A program made the translations under genes and the position numbers. This document shows positions 9,577 through 18,119 of a DNA stretch of 64,000 nt, piece by piece (the stretch's first letter is position 1; every line of letters begins with the position of its first letter). The notes under the pieces were generated by a model. That model was not told where the DNA came from. It ran no database searches and saw only the letters and a program-made list of their open reading frames with translations. Source of the stretch: CALOAD01 sp942491415 (GTDB lineage: Bacteria > Cyanobacteriota > Vampirovibrionia > Gastranaerophilales > CALOAD01). The stretch is taken from NCBI GenBank assembly GCA_942491415.1, contig CALOAD010000014.1, forward strand, positions 186,001 to 250,000. Reading direction: 5' to 3'.

Positions 9577-10715
9577 TAATGATCAGCGGTAGTTGAAACT
9601 TCGCTGCGAGCCAATAATTGATCAATTTTTTCTATAATAAAATCAGCGGAAAGATCCTTAAGGCATCTTTTCAAGACGCAAGTTCTTGTAACACAAGGTC
9701 TACAGTTAATGTTAGAGAAAACTTGCTCTACATTTGAATACGGAGCATAAGGTTTCCATTGGTGATGGTTGGTAGGACCATAAATAACTGCAATATTTGG
9801 AGTTCTTGCTATTGCCGCCAAGTGAGAAGGAGCGGAGTCAGTAGTAACAGCCAAATCAACTTTTTTAAATATTGCAATGCTTTCTCGTATCGATGTTTTT
9901 CCACATAAATTATGTATTCTAACGCCCGATGCTTTTGAAAGTTCCTTGTAAACTTTATTTTCTGCATTAGAACCCATTGCGATAATTTCATAGTTTTTTT
10001 CAAAATGTAGATGCTTAATGATTTCTTTCCATTTTTTTAAAGGCAGATTTTTCCCGTAAAAACTTGAAGTTGCGTGAATCACTGCTTTTTTGCCATCAAT
10101 ATTACCAACTAATAAATCAGCTTGTTTAAAATCATTATTTAAAAGTTTTATTTCAGGGTAATCATCATAGGTTTTTAGCCCTATATCTTTTAATATATTT
10201 AGATTAACTTTGTACTGGGGAGTTGTATCATCAATGCTGGTTGAAAACACAACATGTGTTGCTAATTTTTTTAATATAGCAGGATTTTCAATACCAATTC
10301 TATCAAGACTCATTAAAACTCTTTGTTTTACTCCTGCTCTTCGTACACAAGCAGCCCATTTCAGGGATTGATTCAGGATAAAAACAGTATCATATTGTCT
10401 GTTTTTAAGGAAAAACATTTTATTTTTATCAGCATAATCTTTCAAAAAATAATTATTGATATAAGGTAAAGTACTTAATAGTTGGGCAATACTGCGATTA
10501 CAAACACCATCTATAACAGCCCCATCTCCAAGGTTTCGTCTCAGATTTCTGATGGCACCTGTTAATATAACAGCATCACCTATATAGTCAGGTAAAAGCA
10601 AAAGCACTCTTTGAGGTCTCTCAAGTGGTGGGTTTACCTTTGGTTGAGGTGAAAACAGATAATTAAAGATATAGCAAAAAATTCGCAGCACTCTCTCTAA
10701 AAACATTTTGTCCAC
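9573..10715 (-). CDS. Glycosyltransferase family 9 (heptosyltransferase-like)
   Basis: A 380-residue GT9 protein of the ADP-heptose:LPS heptosyltransferase type. The N-terminal domain shows VLLLLPDYIGDAVILTGAI (residues ~37-56), with the GD-A-V/I-L motif of the family; the C-terminal domain shows ATSSFYGKNLPLKKW and the nucleotide-sugar site DLAVTTDSAPSHLAAIA followed by VIYGPT. It probably adds a sugar to lipopolysaccharide core or another surface glycan on the inner face of the membrane; the acceptor is not known. A Cys-rich tail (NCRPCVTRTCVLKRCL) follows, as in other members. No other LPS gene is adjacent. Confidence 0.87.
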   Translation of the reverse strand: MDKMFLERVLRIFCYIFNYLFSPQPKVNPPLERPQRVLLLLPDYIGDAVILTGAIRNLRRNLGDGAVIDGVCNRSIAQLLSTLPYINNYFLKDYADKNKMFFLKNRQYDTVFILNQSLKWAACVRRAGVKQRVLMSLDRIGIENPAILKKLATHVVFSTSIDDTTPQYKVNLNILKDIGLKTYDDYPEIKLLNNDFKQADLLVGNIDGKKAVIHATSSFYGKNLPLKKWKEIIKHLHFEKNYEIIAMGSNAENKVYKELSKASGVRIHNLCGKTSIRESIAIFKKVDLAVTTDSAPSHLAAIARTPNIAVIYGPTNHHQWKPYAPYSNVEQVFSNINCRPCVTRTCVLKRCLKDLSADFIIEKIDQLLARSEVSTTADHY

Positions 10716-10828
10716 TCATTCTCGTTTCATAGCTCATTTATAGAATCACATTTTTTTTTGAATGCTTAAATCTTCAGTGGATTATATCCGGTTTTCTAAT
10801 AAAAAATAAGCAATTATTTTTATTAGAA

Positions 10829-10858
10829 ATGCTTGTTGAAGGTGCTATAAATTATTAG
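10829..10858 (+). pseudogene. Relic of a pilin 3' end
   Basis: Nine codons plus stop, reading MLVEGAINY, match the last residues of the pilin at 6190-6219 (ILAEGAINY). At base level 19 of 20 positions agree (GAAGGTGCTATAAATTATTA against GAGGGTGCTATAAATTATTA). No pilin sequence is visible upstream, so this is either a deletion remnant or the scar of recombination between pilin loci. It overlaps the 3' end of the opposite-strand PaaK-like gene. Confidence 0.5.
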
Positions 10859-11876
10859 ATTTCAACATCGCATCTTTCGAAGTTTTAACACTATGAATAT
10901 TTATAGCTTGATAAGGTAAATTGCAATTACACTGAGTATTTGAAAAATTCAAATACAGTCCGGTTTGGTAACGCAAAAGCGGTTTTGTATAGTTGCAAAG
11001 AGGTGTAATTATAAGCTCTTTATCATTATCTATAAATTCAACAAAAACTTGATCATTATTAATATGATAATGTCCGTTTTTGCATTCTTGAAAGACTACA
11101 GGAAGGTTTTTAAGTTTTAATGTCAAGTAAACAGGTGCTTTAAAAGCTTTTATTATTGTATTTTTTTCAATTTGGCTCGATGACTCACAAAATATAGCCA
11201 TTATATTTTCAACATCAATGTTTTTTTCAATAATATAATTTGATAACGCCAACAAAAGTTCATCTGTTGCTATTATATAATTAGGCTTTTTTTCTGAAAT
11301 GGTCTTTAGGCAATTTTTTAAGACTATTTCAGAAACATCTGAAGCTGAAATAATTGTTATATTTGAGGCAAAATCACTTGTCAATTTAAAATAAAAAGAA
11401 CTTTTTTCATATATATTTATTTCAAGTGTTTTTACTCCGGGACTCCACCCACACCAGGAAAAACCTCTATATTTTAAAGCCTTTTTAAATTTTAATTCAT
11501 CAAGTTCTTCTTTTATTATAGGGTTGGTTAAAACATCATAGGTATCTTTTGAATTATTGTTTAAGGATTTATCTGTAAGCTCTGTGGATAAATAATTAAC
11601 CCTATCTTGGTCTATCATTGGTAATAATGAATAATCTTTTGCATTTCTTATGTCAAATGGATATAGGGCTTTAGATTTGAATATTTTTTGATAATAAGAA
11701 ACATTATCATAACAATGATGCAACAAGCATTTTAGTCTATTCCAGCTAACTTCTAAAAGAAGTGCTTCAGAATAATTATCAGCTTGTTTTAATTGTTTAT
11801 AATAAACAAATAAAGGATTATTTTTTATTTTATGACAAACAGGAATTAACAGTTTTTCTCTTAAAAAAGCGTGCAT
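10845..11876 (-). CDS. PaaK/CapK-like protein lacking the ATP-binding loop
   Basis: A 343-residue protein related to the phenylacetate-CoA ligase / CapK branch of adenylate-forming enzymes. Residues ~38-75 (LKCLLHHCYDNVSYYQKIF, then PFDIRNAKDYSLLPMI) match the family N-terminus, and the end (PLLRYQTGLYLNF, CNCNLPYQAI) matches the RYRTGD and Cys-Gly region. The Ser/Thr/Gly-rich ATP loop that should follow near residue 100 is absent, and the protein is ~90 residues shorter than usual. It may be non-catalytic or degenerate. Its 3' end overlaps the pilin relic. No operon partner: the next gene on this strand starts 118 bases downstream of a gap. Confidence 0.55.
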   Translation of the reverse strand: MHAFLREKLLIPVCHKIKNNPLFVYYKQLKQADNYSEALLLEVSWNRLKCLLHHCYDNVSYYQKIFKSKALYPFDIRNAKDYSLLPMIDQDRVNYLSTELTDKSLNNNSKDTYDVLTNPIIKEELDELKFKKALKYRGFSWCGWSPGVKTLEINIYEKSSFYFKLTSDFASNITIISASDVSEIVLKNCLKTISEKKPNYIIATDELLLALSNYIIEKNIDVENIMAIFCESSSQIEKNTIIKAFKAPVYLTLKLKNLPVVFQECKNGHYHINNDQVFVEFIDNDKELIITPLCNYTKPLLRYQTGLYLNFSNTQCNCNLPYQAINIHSVKTSKDAMLKSNNL

Positions 11877-11978
11877 TTAAAACTCCCTTATTTCTCCGTT
11901 ATATATTCCTAAGTTTTATTAAAAATTATAAATTACTATCTTTTAATTTTTATTAGCGAGATAGTTAATACCACCGAG

Positions 11979-12614
11979 TTAGTTATTTGCAAACCACATT
12001 GCAGATAATTCTGCTACCTGCTCTAATGCGTCGGGTTCATCAAAAAGATGAGAAGCACCTTTTATTATTTTTAGATCTTTTTTGCAATTGAAATTTTCAT
12101 AAATCATTTTATTTAAATCAAGAATATAATCATCATTTTCTCCTACTATTAAAAGAACAGGACAATGTACATAAGATAAAATGCCTGAAGCAAGATCCGG
12201 ACGACCTCCCCTGCTTACAACTGCAAAAATATCATTATCTTTTTTAGCTGCAGCTCCCAGTGCTGATGCAGCCCCTGTATTTGCAACCAAATATCCTATT
12301 TTTAAATTTCTATCAGCTAAAAAATGCCTAATAAAGTTAGTAATGACAAAAAGTCTTTCAGTTAAAAGCTCTATATCAAATTTATTTTGATAAGATAAAT
12401 CTTCATATGGGGTTAAAAGATCTATTAGAAGAGTTGCCAACCCATATTGCCTTAAGACCCTTGCTATATAATTATTACGAGGGCTATGCCTACTGCTACC
12501 GCTTCCGTGTGCAAAAATTATTAGCTTTTCTGCGTTTTCAGGTATAACTAAAGCCGCTTTAAGTTCAATATTGTCGATTTTTATTTTTTGTAAGCTTTCA
12601 TGCAATTTTGTCAT
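11979..12614 (-). CDS. Alpha/beta-hydrolase-fold protein with Asn at the nucleophile site
   Basis: A 211-residue dienelactone-hydrolase-like protein. It shows the oxyanion region FAHGSGSSRHSPRN (residues 34-47), the acid GENDD (D161/D162) and the His of GASHLF (H189). At the nucleophile elbow, where relatives have G-A-S-T-G, this protein reads V-A-N-T-G with Asn112 (codon AAT). Similar proteins are often fused or linked to a phosphoribosyltransferase domain, which is absent here. Loss of Ser suggests a non-hydrolytic role or an inactive enzyme; this is inference. It sits alone between two other − strand genes. Confidence 0.7.
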   Translation of the reverse strand: MTKLHESLQKIKIDNIELKAALVIPENAEKLIIFAHGSGSSRHSPRNNYIARVLRQYGLATLLIDLLTPYEDLSYQNKFDIELLTERLFVITNFIRHFLADRNLKIGYLVANTGAASALGAAAKKDNDIFAVVSRGGRPDLASGILSYVHCPVLLIVGENDDYILDLNKMIYENFNCKKDLKIIKGASHLFDEPDALEQVAELSAMWFANN

Positions 12615-12724
12615 AGTTAACCTGGTTTGTTATTTCGTTAAAAGAGCTTTTTTTTAAGTTAAACTTTAAAAACAAAAAACAAATTCACCATTTGTTTATT
12701 TTTAAAGAATTAGGTCTCCTAATT

Positions 12725-12762
12725 AAAAAAACCCCACTTGAGTGATCAAAGCGGAGTTTTTT
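12725..12762 (-). terminator. Terminator-like hairpin
   Basis: An imperfect stem (AAAAAACCCCACTT with AAAGCGGAGTTTTTT, one A-C mismatch) ends in runs of A and T on both sides, downstream of the small zinc-ribbon gene. It could stop transcription in either direction. Confidence 0.6.
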
Positions 12763-12781
12763 ATTTATATAATAATTTTGA

Positions 12782-13075
12782 TTATTCTTGTGTAAAAGTA
12801 TAAGGAACTGGTGGTTGTGCATGGTTAGATTTGTACACGAATGAAAACTGAAAAGCATTCTGGTCTCTTTCCAGCTGGTGTTTTACTTCGAATAAATCGT
12901 GAAGAGCTTGCGCAAATTTTTCACCTATTTCTTTTGAAAATTGACTTCCGCAAACTTGGCAAAAAATGGATTCGTTTTCATTGAATCTAAGTACATTTAT
13001 CTGAAATTCATTACCACATTTATTACATTTTAAAGTAATTCTTGGAAAATCAGTTTGATCAACCCTATTCACCAT
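12782..13075 (-). CDS. Small zinc-ribbon protein of unknown function
   Basis: A 97-residue protein with two CxxC pairs, CNKC at about residues 17-20 and CQVC at about 39-42, spaced as in a zinc ribbon. The remainder is polar with a helical stretch (EKFAQALHDLFEVKHQLE). I do not recognise a family. A hairpin terminator follows it. A 67-base gap separates it from the upstream small membrane protein. Confidence 0.6.
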   Translation of the reverse strand: MVNRVDQTDFPRITLKCNKCGNEFQINVLRFNENESIFCQVCGSQFSKEIGEKFAQALHDLFEVKHQLERDQNAFQFSFVYKSNHAQPPVPYTFTQE

Positions 13076-13142
13076 TTACAATCCCCTTTTTGAAGTCTCA
13101 CAATAAGAATATTATAAAAATATATATTACACAACAATTAAA

Positions 13143-13364
13143 TTAGTTATTAAATTTATATTGAGGATTCCAATCCCTTGCATTATTTTGAAGCATTTTA
13201 GATTGTTCTGCTTCGGTGTTCATTTTTGTTTTAACCAGGTTAACAGAATTTATTGCCGCTTTTTTATATAAACTTGTCGTAGCTGTAACTAACACAACGG
13301 TAAAAACTACAAACAAAACAACTTCGACAACCCCTTGGGCAATTTTTTTTTCATTTTTTCTCAT
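13143..13364 (-). CDS. Small Flp/TadE-type pilin-like membrane protein
   Basis: A 73-residue protein with one hydrophobic helix. The start reads MRKNEKKIA then QGVVEVVLFVVFTVVLV. If it is cleaved after Ala9, Glu14 falls at +5, as in Flp/TadE pseudopilins (QG-V-E pattern), although the usual Tyr after Glu is Val. The C-terminal 40 residues are polar. No tad genes are nearby, so the assignment rests on the N-terminus alone; an ordinary single-pass membrane protein is the alternative. Confidence 0.5.
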   Translation of the reverse strand: MRKNEKKIAQGVVEVVLFVVFTVVLVTATTSLYKKAAINSVNLVKTKMNTEAEQSKMLQNNARDWNPQYKFNN

Positions 13365-13400
13365 TTGATTATTATAATCGATTTGTTTTCAAATATAAAC

Positions 13401-13447
13401 CTTAAAATAAAAAAACGACCTTTTAAAGGTCGTTTTTTTATTTTAAG
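13401..13447 (-). terminator. Intrinsic terminator of the nusB-ftsY-ffh-rpsP operon
   Basis: A 47-base, perfectly symmetrical inverted repeat whose core is AACGACC/GGTCGTT, flanked by A7 and T7. It lies 8 bases beyond the rpsP stop. The long A/T arms make it effective on both strands. Confidence 0.9.
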
Positions 13448-13454
13448 TTATTTT

Positions 13455-13790
13455 TTATTCAGCTTCTTCTTTTGATTCCTGAGCAGCAGCTTCTAATTTA
13501 GCTTGCGCTTTTTTAGAAATCTTTTTCTCTACTTTTTCTTCTTTTCTTATTAATGCACCATTTTCATCACAGTTATTAATTAAATACTGAACTGTTTCTG
13601 AAGGTTGAGCGCCTTTTTTAATCCACTCTAATGCAGATTCTTTGTTTAATCTTAATTCTTTAATTTTTGGGTTATAAAAACCTAATTCTTCAATAGGTCT
13701 TCCTTCTCTTTTAGCTCTACTGTTGATTACAACGATTCTGTACACAGGATTTCTTTTATAACCTAATCGCTTTAAACGAATTTTTACCAT
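13455..13790 (-). CDS. rpsP: 30S ribosomal protein bS16
   Basis: A 111-residue bS16, typical from MVKIRLKRLGYKRNPVYRI to the EWIKKGAQPSETV region, with a ~30-residue Lys/Glu/Ala-rich tail. An upstream in-frame ATG at 13811 would add seven residues (MFRRRKQ), but AGGAG lies ten bases before the ATG at 13790, which I prefer. It is the last gene of the operon after ffh; the rimM and trmD genes that often follow rpsP are absent, and a strong terminator lies just downstream. Confidence 0.93.
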   Translation of the reverse strand: MVKIRLKRLGYKRNPVYRIVVINSRAKREGRPIEELGFYNPKIKELRLNKESALEWIKKGAQPSETVQYLINNCDENGALIRKEEKVEKKISKKAQAKLEAAAQESKEEAE

Positions 13791-13884
13791 TTGTTTTCTT
13801 CTCCTAAACACTTATTTTATTATATATAGTTAACACAAGGACAACTTATGCGCAAGTATAATGTTAATTTTTGAATCAGTATAC

Positions 13885-15273
13885 TTAAAATTTGGGGAAT
13901 TTTCCTTTAAGTCCGGGAGGAAGATTCATACCCGGAGGCATCTTCATTTTACCGGGCGACATACGCATTTGCTGGGTCATTGTCGACATTTTTTTCATCA
14001 TTTTTCTCATATTTTCAAACTCTTTTATGAATTTATTTACTTCTGAGATAGGAATACCGCAACCATCAGCAATTCGCTTTTTTCGACCTGCATTTAACAT
14101 ATCAGGATTTTGACGCTCTTTTACAGTCATACTGTTTATTATAGCTTCAACTCTTTTGAGCTGTTTTTCTCCGGCATGTGCTAATTGTTCCTTTGAAGAT
14201 TTATCAATTCCCGGAATAGGAAGCATTCCAAGTATTTGATCAAACGAACCAAGCATTTTGATTTGCTTTTGAACATTCATAAAATCTTCAAAATCAAATT
14301 TATTTTTACGCATTTTCTTTTCCAGCTCTTTGGTTTGTTCAATATCAATATTTTCTTGAGCTTTTTCAACAAGACTTATTATATCGCCCATTCCAAGTAT
14401 TCGTTGAGCCATTCTTTCAGGATAAAAAGGTTCGAGTGCATCAAGTTTTTCACCCATGCCGGCAAATTTAACGGGTTTACCTGTCGAATAAACAACACTG
14501 AGAGCGGCACCACCTCTAGCGTCACCATCCAGCTTTGTCAAAACAATACCCGTAACATCAAGTTGCTCATTAAAAGTTTGAGCTATGTTTACAGCTTCTT
14601 GACCTGTCATTGCATCCACTACGAGTAATTTTTCAGCAGGATTTAAAAGCCTATCAATAATAACCAGTTCAGCCATCATATCAGTATCTATTTGAAGTCT
14701 ACCCGCCGTATCAATAATAACCGAATTAAGCCCGTTATTTTTGGCGTATTCAATAGATTCTGTAGCAATTGCTCTTACATCAGTGCTGTTTTCTTTTGTA
14801 AAAACAGGAATATCAATCTGTTTTCCCAGTGTCTGCAATTGTTTTATAGCTGCGGGTCTATATACATCAGCCGCTACCATCAAAGGTTTTCTACCGTCTT
14901 TTCTTAATTTTATAGCCAATTTTGCTGCCGATGTCGTTTTTCCCGAGCCTTGAAGCCCGAGCATCATTATAATATTAGGGTTTCCTTCATCCGAAATAGG
15001 CTTGTTAGAACCACCTAAAAGCTCAACCAACTCATCATTAACTATTTTTATAAGTTGTTGTCCCGGAGTGATACTTTTTAATACGTCTTCGCCTTCTGCC
15101 CTGTCTTTTATCTTTGAAATAAAAGATTTTACAACTTTTAAACTAACGTCAGCCTCTAAAAAAGCTCTTCTAATCTCTCTTAGTGCGTCGGTCATATTTT
15201 CTTCGGTCAAAGCGCCTTTGCCGGCTGTACTTTTGACTATTTCTTGTAATCTATCTGATAAACTTTCAAACAT
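13885..15273 (-). CDS. ffh: Signal recognition particle protein Ffh (SRP54)
   Basis: A 462-residue SRP54 GTPase. The N domain is followed by the G domain with GLQGSGKTTSAAKLA (P loop, ~residues 105-119), DTAGRLQ, TKLDGDARGGAAL and the GMGEKLDALEPF closing motif; the Met-rich M domain (from ~310) includes MMKKMSTMTQQMRMSPGKMKM and binds 4.5S RNA and signal sequences. It delivers nascent membrane proteins to FtsY. It starts 15 bases after ftsY, and rpsP follows. Length is normal. No 4.5S RNA gene was seen in the window. Confidence 0.95.
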   Translation of the reverse strand: MFESLSDRLQEIVKSTAGKGALTEENMTDALREIRRAFLEADVSLKVVKSFISKIKDRAEGEDVLKSITPGQQLIKIVNDELVELLGGSNKPISDEGNPNIIMMLGLQGSGKTTSAAKLAIKLRKDGRKPLMVAADVYRPAAIKQLQTLGKQIDIPVFTKENSTDVRAIATESIEYAKNNGLNSVIIDTAGRLQIDTDMMAELVIIDRLLNPAEKLLVVDAMTGQEAVNIAQTFNEQLDVTGIVLTKLDGDARGGAALSVVYSTGKPVKFAGMGEKLDALEPFYPERMAQRILGMGDIISLVEKAQENIDIEQTKELEKKMRKNKFDFEDFMNVQKQIKMLGSFDQILGMLPIPGIDKSSKEQLAHAGEKQLKRVEAIINSMTVKERQNPDMLNAGRKKRIADGCGIPISEVNKFIKEFENMRKMMKKMSTMTQQMRMSPGKMKMPPGMNLPPGLKGKFPKF

Positions 15274-15288
15274 TATTTACTCCAAATA

Positions 15289-16302
15289 TTAAAATAAAGC
15301 TTCAACAAAATCGTCAGGGTTAAAATCTTTTAAATCTTCAAGTTTTTCACCAACACCAATTAATTTAACGGGCAACTGCATTTCTTTGGCGATAGCAATT
15401 ATTATTCCGCCTTTTGCACTGCCATCAAGCTTTGTCAACGCAGCTGATGTAAGTTGCACAGCTTCTTTAAATACCATTGCCTGTTTTAATCCATTTTGTC
15501 CCGTTGTAGCATCAAGCACTAACATTGACTCTATTAGTTGTCCTTGAGCTTCTTTATCTATAACTCTTTTTATTTTACTTAACTCTTCCATCAAGTTGAA
15601 TTTATTTTGAAGCCTTCCTGCGGTATCTATGATCAAAATATCAGCGTTTTGATCATTAGCTCTTTGTATAGAATCAAAAACAACTGCGGCAGGATCAGCC
15701 CCGTCTTGACGTACGATTTGCGCACCTGCTCTATTTGACCAGATTTCCAATTGATCTTCAGCGGCAGCTCTAAAAGTATCACCTGCTGCTACAAAAACTT
15801 TTTTACCTTGCAATTTGAATCTATGAGCAAGTTTTCCTATTAAAGTTGTTTTTCCTGCACCATTAACGCCGACAACAAGGATAATATTTAATTGACCTTC
15901 TTTGAGTTGAATATCTAAAGAATTTTCAGATTTTAAAATATCAATAAACTCTTGTTTTAAGAAGTCTTTAAGGTTATCGCCATTAAGTTTGTTTTTATTT
16001 TTCCTGAGCTTTTCAACAATTTCAACAGCTGTATCCAACCCAAGATCAGCCCTTATAAGCCTTTCTTCTATTTCATCCAGCATATCTTCATCAATTGAAT
16101 CAGAATCTTTAACAACAGAAACAACGCTTTCAACAAGAGCTTCACTGGTTTTCGAAACAGCGTCTTTTAAGTTTGAAAACGAAATACCAAAAAGATTTTG
16201 CGCTCCTTCATTATTTTCAGAAGAAACCTCTTCTTTAATAATTTGCTCTTCTTGTTTTTGCTGATGTTCTTCTTTATTTTTCTTAAAAAAATTAAATACC
16301 AC
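15289..16302 (-). CDS. ftsY: SRP receptor FtsY
   Basis: A 337-residue SRP receptor GTPase. A short charged A domain (residues ~1-35, KKNKEEHQQKQEEQ) precedes the NG domain: GVNGAGKTTLIGKLAHR (~145-161), DTFRAAAEDQLE, DTAGRLQNK, TKLDGSAKGG and GVGEKLEDLKDF. It docks SRP-ribosome complexes at the membrane. Placed between nusB and ffh on the same strand, so both halves of the co-translational targeting pathway are made from one operon. Confidence 0.95.
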   Translation of the reverse strand: MVFNFFKKNKEEHQQKQEEQIIKEEVSSENNEGAQNLFGISFSNLKDAVSKTSEALVESVVSVVKDSDSIDEDMLDEIEERLIRADLGLDTAVEIVEKLRKNKNKLNGDNLKDFLKQEFIDILKSENSLDIQLKEGQLNIILVVGVNGAGKTTLIGKLAHRFKLQGKKVFVAAGDTFRAAAEDQLEIWSNRAGAQIVRQDGADPAAVVFDSIQRANDQNADILIIDTAGRLQNKFNLMEELSKIKRVIDKEAQGQLIESMLVLDATTGQNGLKQAMVFKEAVQLTSAALTKLDGSAKGGIIIAIAKEMQLPVKLIGVGEKLEDLKDFNPDDFVEALF

Positions 16303-16338
16303 AACAACCGCCTTTAAACTTTTACTTAATTTTATTGA

Positions 16339-17004
16339 TTATTTTGACGCTAATTTTATTTCTTTTTTTTGAATGACATTACCCAGTATCCCGTTTATAA
16401 AACCGGAGCTTTCTTCTGATCCGTATTTTTTTGCCAATTCTATAGCTTCATCAACAGCCACTTTTACAGGCACATCACTTGAACTTGTAAGTTCAGCTAT
16501 TGCAATTCTCAATACACTTTTATCAATGGTCAAAAGTCGATTTATACCCCAACCTTTTGAGCTATTGGCAATTGCTTCATCGATTTCTTCTTTATTATCA
16601 CGATACACATTAAGCAAAGAAAGCGCATAAGTTTTTACATCTTCTTGTTCCAATAAAACAGCTACTTCTGCTACTTCTAATGCTTGAAAAGATTTTTCAG
16701 CTACATTAATCAACGATTCCAATCTTCCTGACATATCAGAAGTCAAAGGAATAGGAACAGGAAGATTTTTAGCCTCAAGAGGTCTTTCCAAGTTATCGGG
16801 ATGTTCCAATTCGTATTTATCGATAAATTCTTTCATCTCAACTAATGACCCTACTGTAGTTTTAAGACTTTCTTCGGCATCATTAACAAGAGTTCTTACT
16901 GAATTTAGCATTATTTCAGTAAGGTCGATATCTTTTACTTTATTAAAATTCACTTGAGCAAGTGCGATTAAAGCAAGTTCCCTTGCGGCTCTACGAGCGT
17001 TCAC
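16339..17004 (-). CDS. nusB: Transcription antitermination factor NusB (long form)
   Basis: A 221-residue NusB-type protein. The N-terminus MNARRAARELALIALAQV and the C-terminal block (SVLRIAIAELTS, PVKVAVDEAIELAKKYG, FINGILGNVI) are canonical; NusB binds boxA RNA with S10 in rRNA antitermination. It is longer than the usual ~140-160 residues because of a ~60-residue insertion after residue ~40. The start is GTG at 17004, supported by AAGGGG seven bases upstream. It heads the nusB-ftsY-ffh-rpsP operon; ftsY follows after 36 bases. Confidence 0.88.
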   Translation of the reverse strand: MNARRAARELALIALAQVNFNKVKDIDLTEIMLNSVRTLVNDAEESLKTTVGSLVEMKEFIDKYELEHPDNLERPLEAKNLPVPIPLTSDMSGRLESLINVAEKSFQALEVAEVAVLLEQEDVKTYALSLLNVYRDNKEEIDEAIANSSKGWGINRLLTIDKSVLRIAIAELTSSSDVPVKVAVDEAIELAKKYGSEESSGFINGILGNVIQKKEIKLASK

Positions 17005-17200
17005 TGTTCAACCCCTTATAAAACTATTATTCTTCTGAATGTTTTCTCAAAATTCTACTTTTGAGCTTACTTCTAGTTTATTAAGACATAAAAAAAACTG
17101 AGGCACAACTGAAATTTCGACTTTTTTTATATTTTTAAAACTAACTCATTTGGGTATAAAAAAAATCTTCCTTACTTGTTAAAATTTATACATCACGAAA

Positions 17201-18109
17201 ATGGTGGATAACAAAATGGAAAAAACACGTGTTTTAATTGCTATTGATGAACCTGAATTTGCAGAAAAAATCGTTAAAATAACCTGTAATTTAATTAATA
17301 AAAATAACGCTGAAATAACGCTAATCAACGTTCTTGAGACGACAACAGCAGAAGAAGAATTTTTTGTTAGAGAACCTGAAAAATTTATAAAACACGAATC
17401 CAAGAAAAACCTTTTTCCTAAAATTGAAGAATATCTTAATAAAAACAATTATGATTATAAAGGGCTTATTTTAAAACAAGGAAAAGCTGCGCAAGAAATT
17501 TTAGAGCTATGCAAACAAAACAAATATAATCTAATTTCTTTAGGCTGTAACAATAAAGGTTTTTTCGAAAAAATTCTTTTAGGCAGCACCAGCTATAAAG
17601 TTATAAGAGACTCTAAATGTTCTGTTCTCGTAATAAAAGCCGGCAAAGAAGAAACTATAGAAAAAAACAAAAATATTGAAGTATTAGTCGCCACTGATGG
17701 CTCTGATTGTTCCCGGCATGTAGCTCAAAGACTTGACACCTATTTAGATACAAAGAAAAATAATATTTCAGTAATGACAACCAGAGTGCCGTTAGGAAAT
17801 ATAATACCTCATGATGCTTATGCTTATACCGATATATCAAAAATAATTGAAGAATCAAAATTAGTTGCTTGTGAAACAGTTAATGACATTGTTAAAATCA
17901 TTGAGAATAAAGGATTTAAAGTTAAAAACAAGTATCATACAGAAGGAGATCCTGCTGTAGAAATCTTGAATGAAGAGAAAAATTACGATCTTCTTGTTGT
18001 AGGATCCCACGGAAAAAATGAATTATCACGTTTTTTTATGGGAAGCACAAGCTCAAAAGTTTATGAAAACGCAACTAAATCCGTTCTTCTCATTAAAAGA
18101 ATTAAATAG
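17201..18109 (+). CDS. Tandem universal stress protein (UspA x2)
   Basis: A 302-residue protein with two Usp domains. Domain 1 (residues ~5-142) ends GSTSYKVIRDSKCSVLVIK; domain 2 (~155-300) has VATDGSDCSRHV and the ATP-binding signature GSHGKNELSRFFMGSTSSKV followed by SVLLIKR. The second domain keeps the G-x2-G-x9-G-S/T pattern, so it probably binds ATP; the first is less conserved (GCNNKGFFEKILLGSTS). Two ATG starts fit, at 17201 and 17216; neither has a strong ribosome binding site, and GGTGG before 17216 slightly favours the shorter form. Convergent with the retropepsin gene. Confidence 0.85.
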   Translation: MVDNKMEKTRVLIAIDEPEFAEKIVKITCNLINKNNAEITLINVLETTTAEEEFFVREPEKFIKHESKKNLFPKIEEYLNKNNYDYKGLILKQGKAAQEILELCKQNKYNLISLGCNNKGFFEKILLGSTSYKVIRDSKCSVLVIKAGKEETIEKNKNIEVLVATDGSDCSRHVAQRLDTYLDTKKNNISVMTTRVPLGNIIPHDAYAYTDISKIIEESKLVACETVNDIVKIIENKGFKVKNKYHTEGDPAVEILNEEKNYDLLVVGSHGKNELSRFFMGSTSSKVYENATKSVLLIKRIK

Positions 18110-18119
18110 GTTTTAAAAA

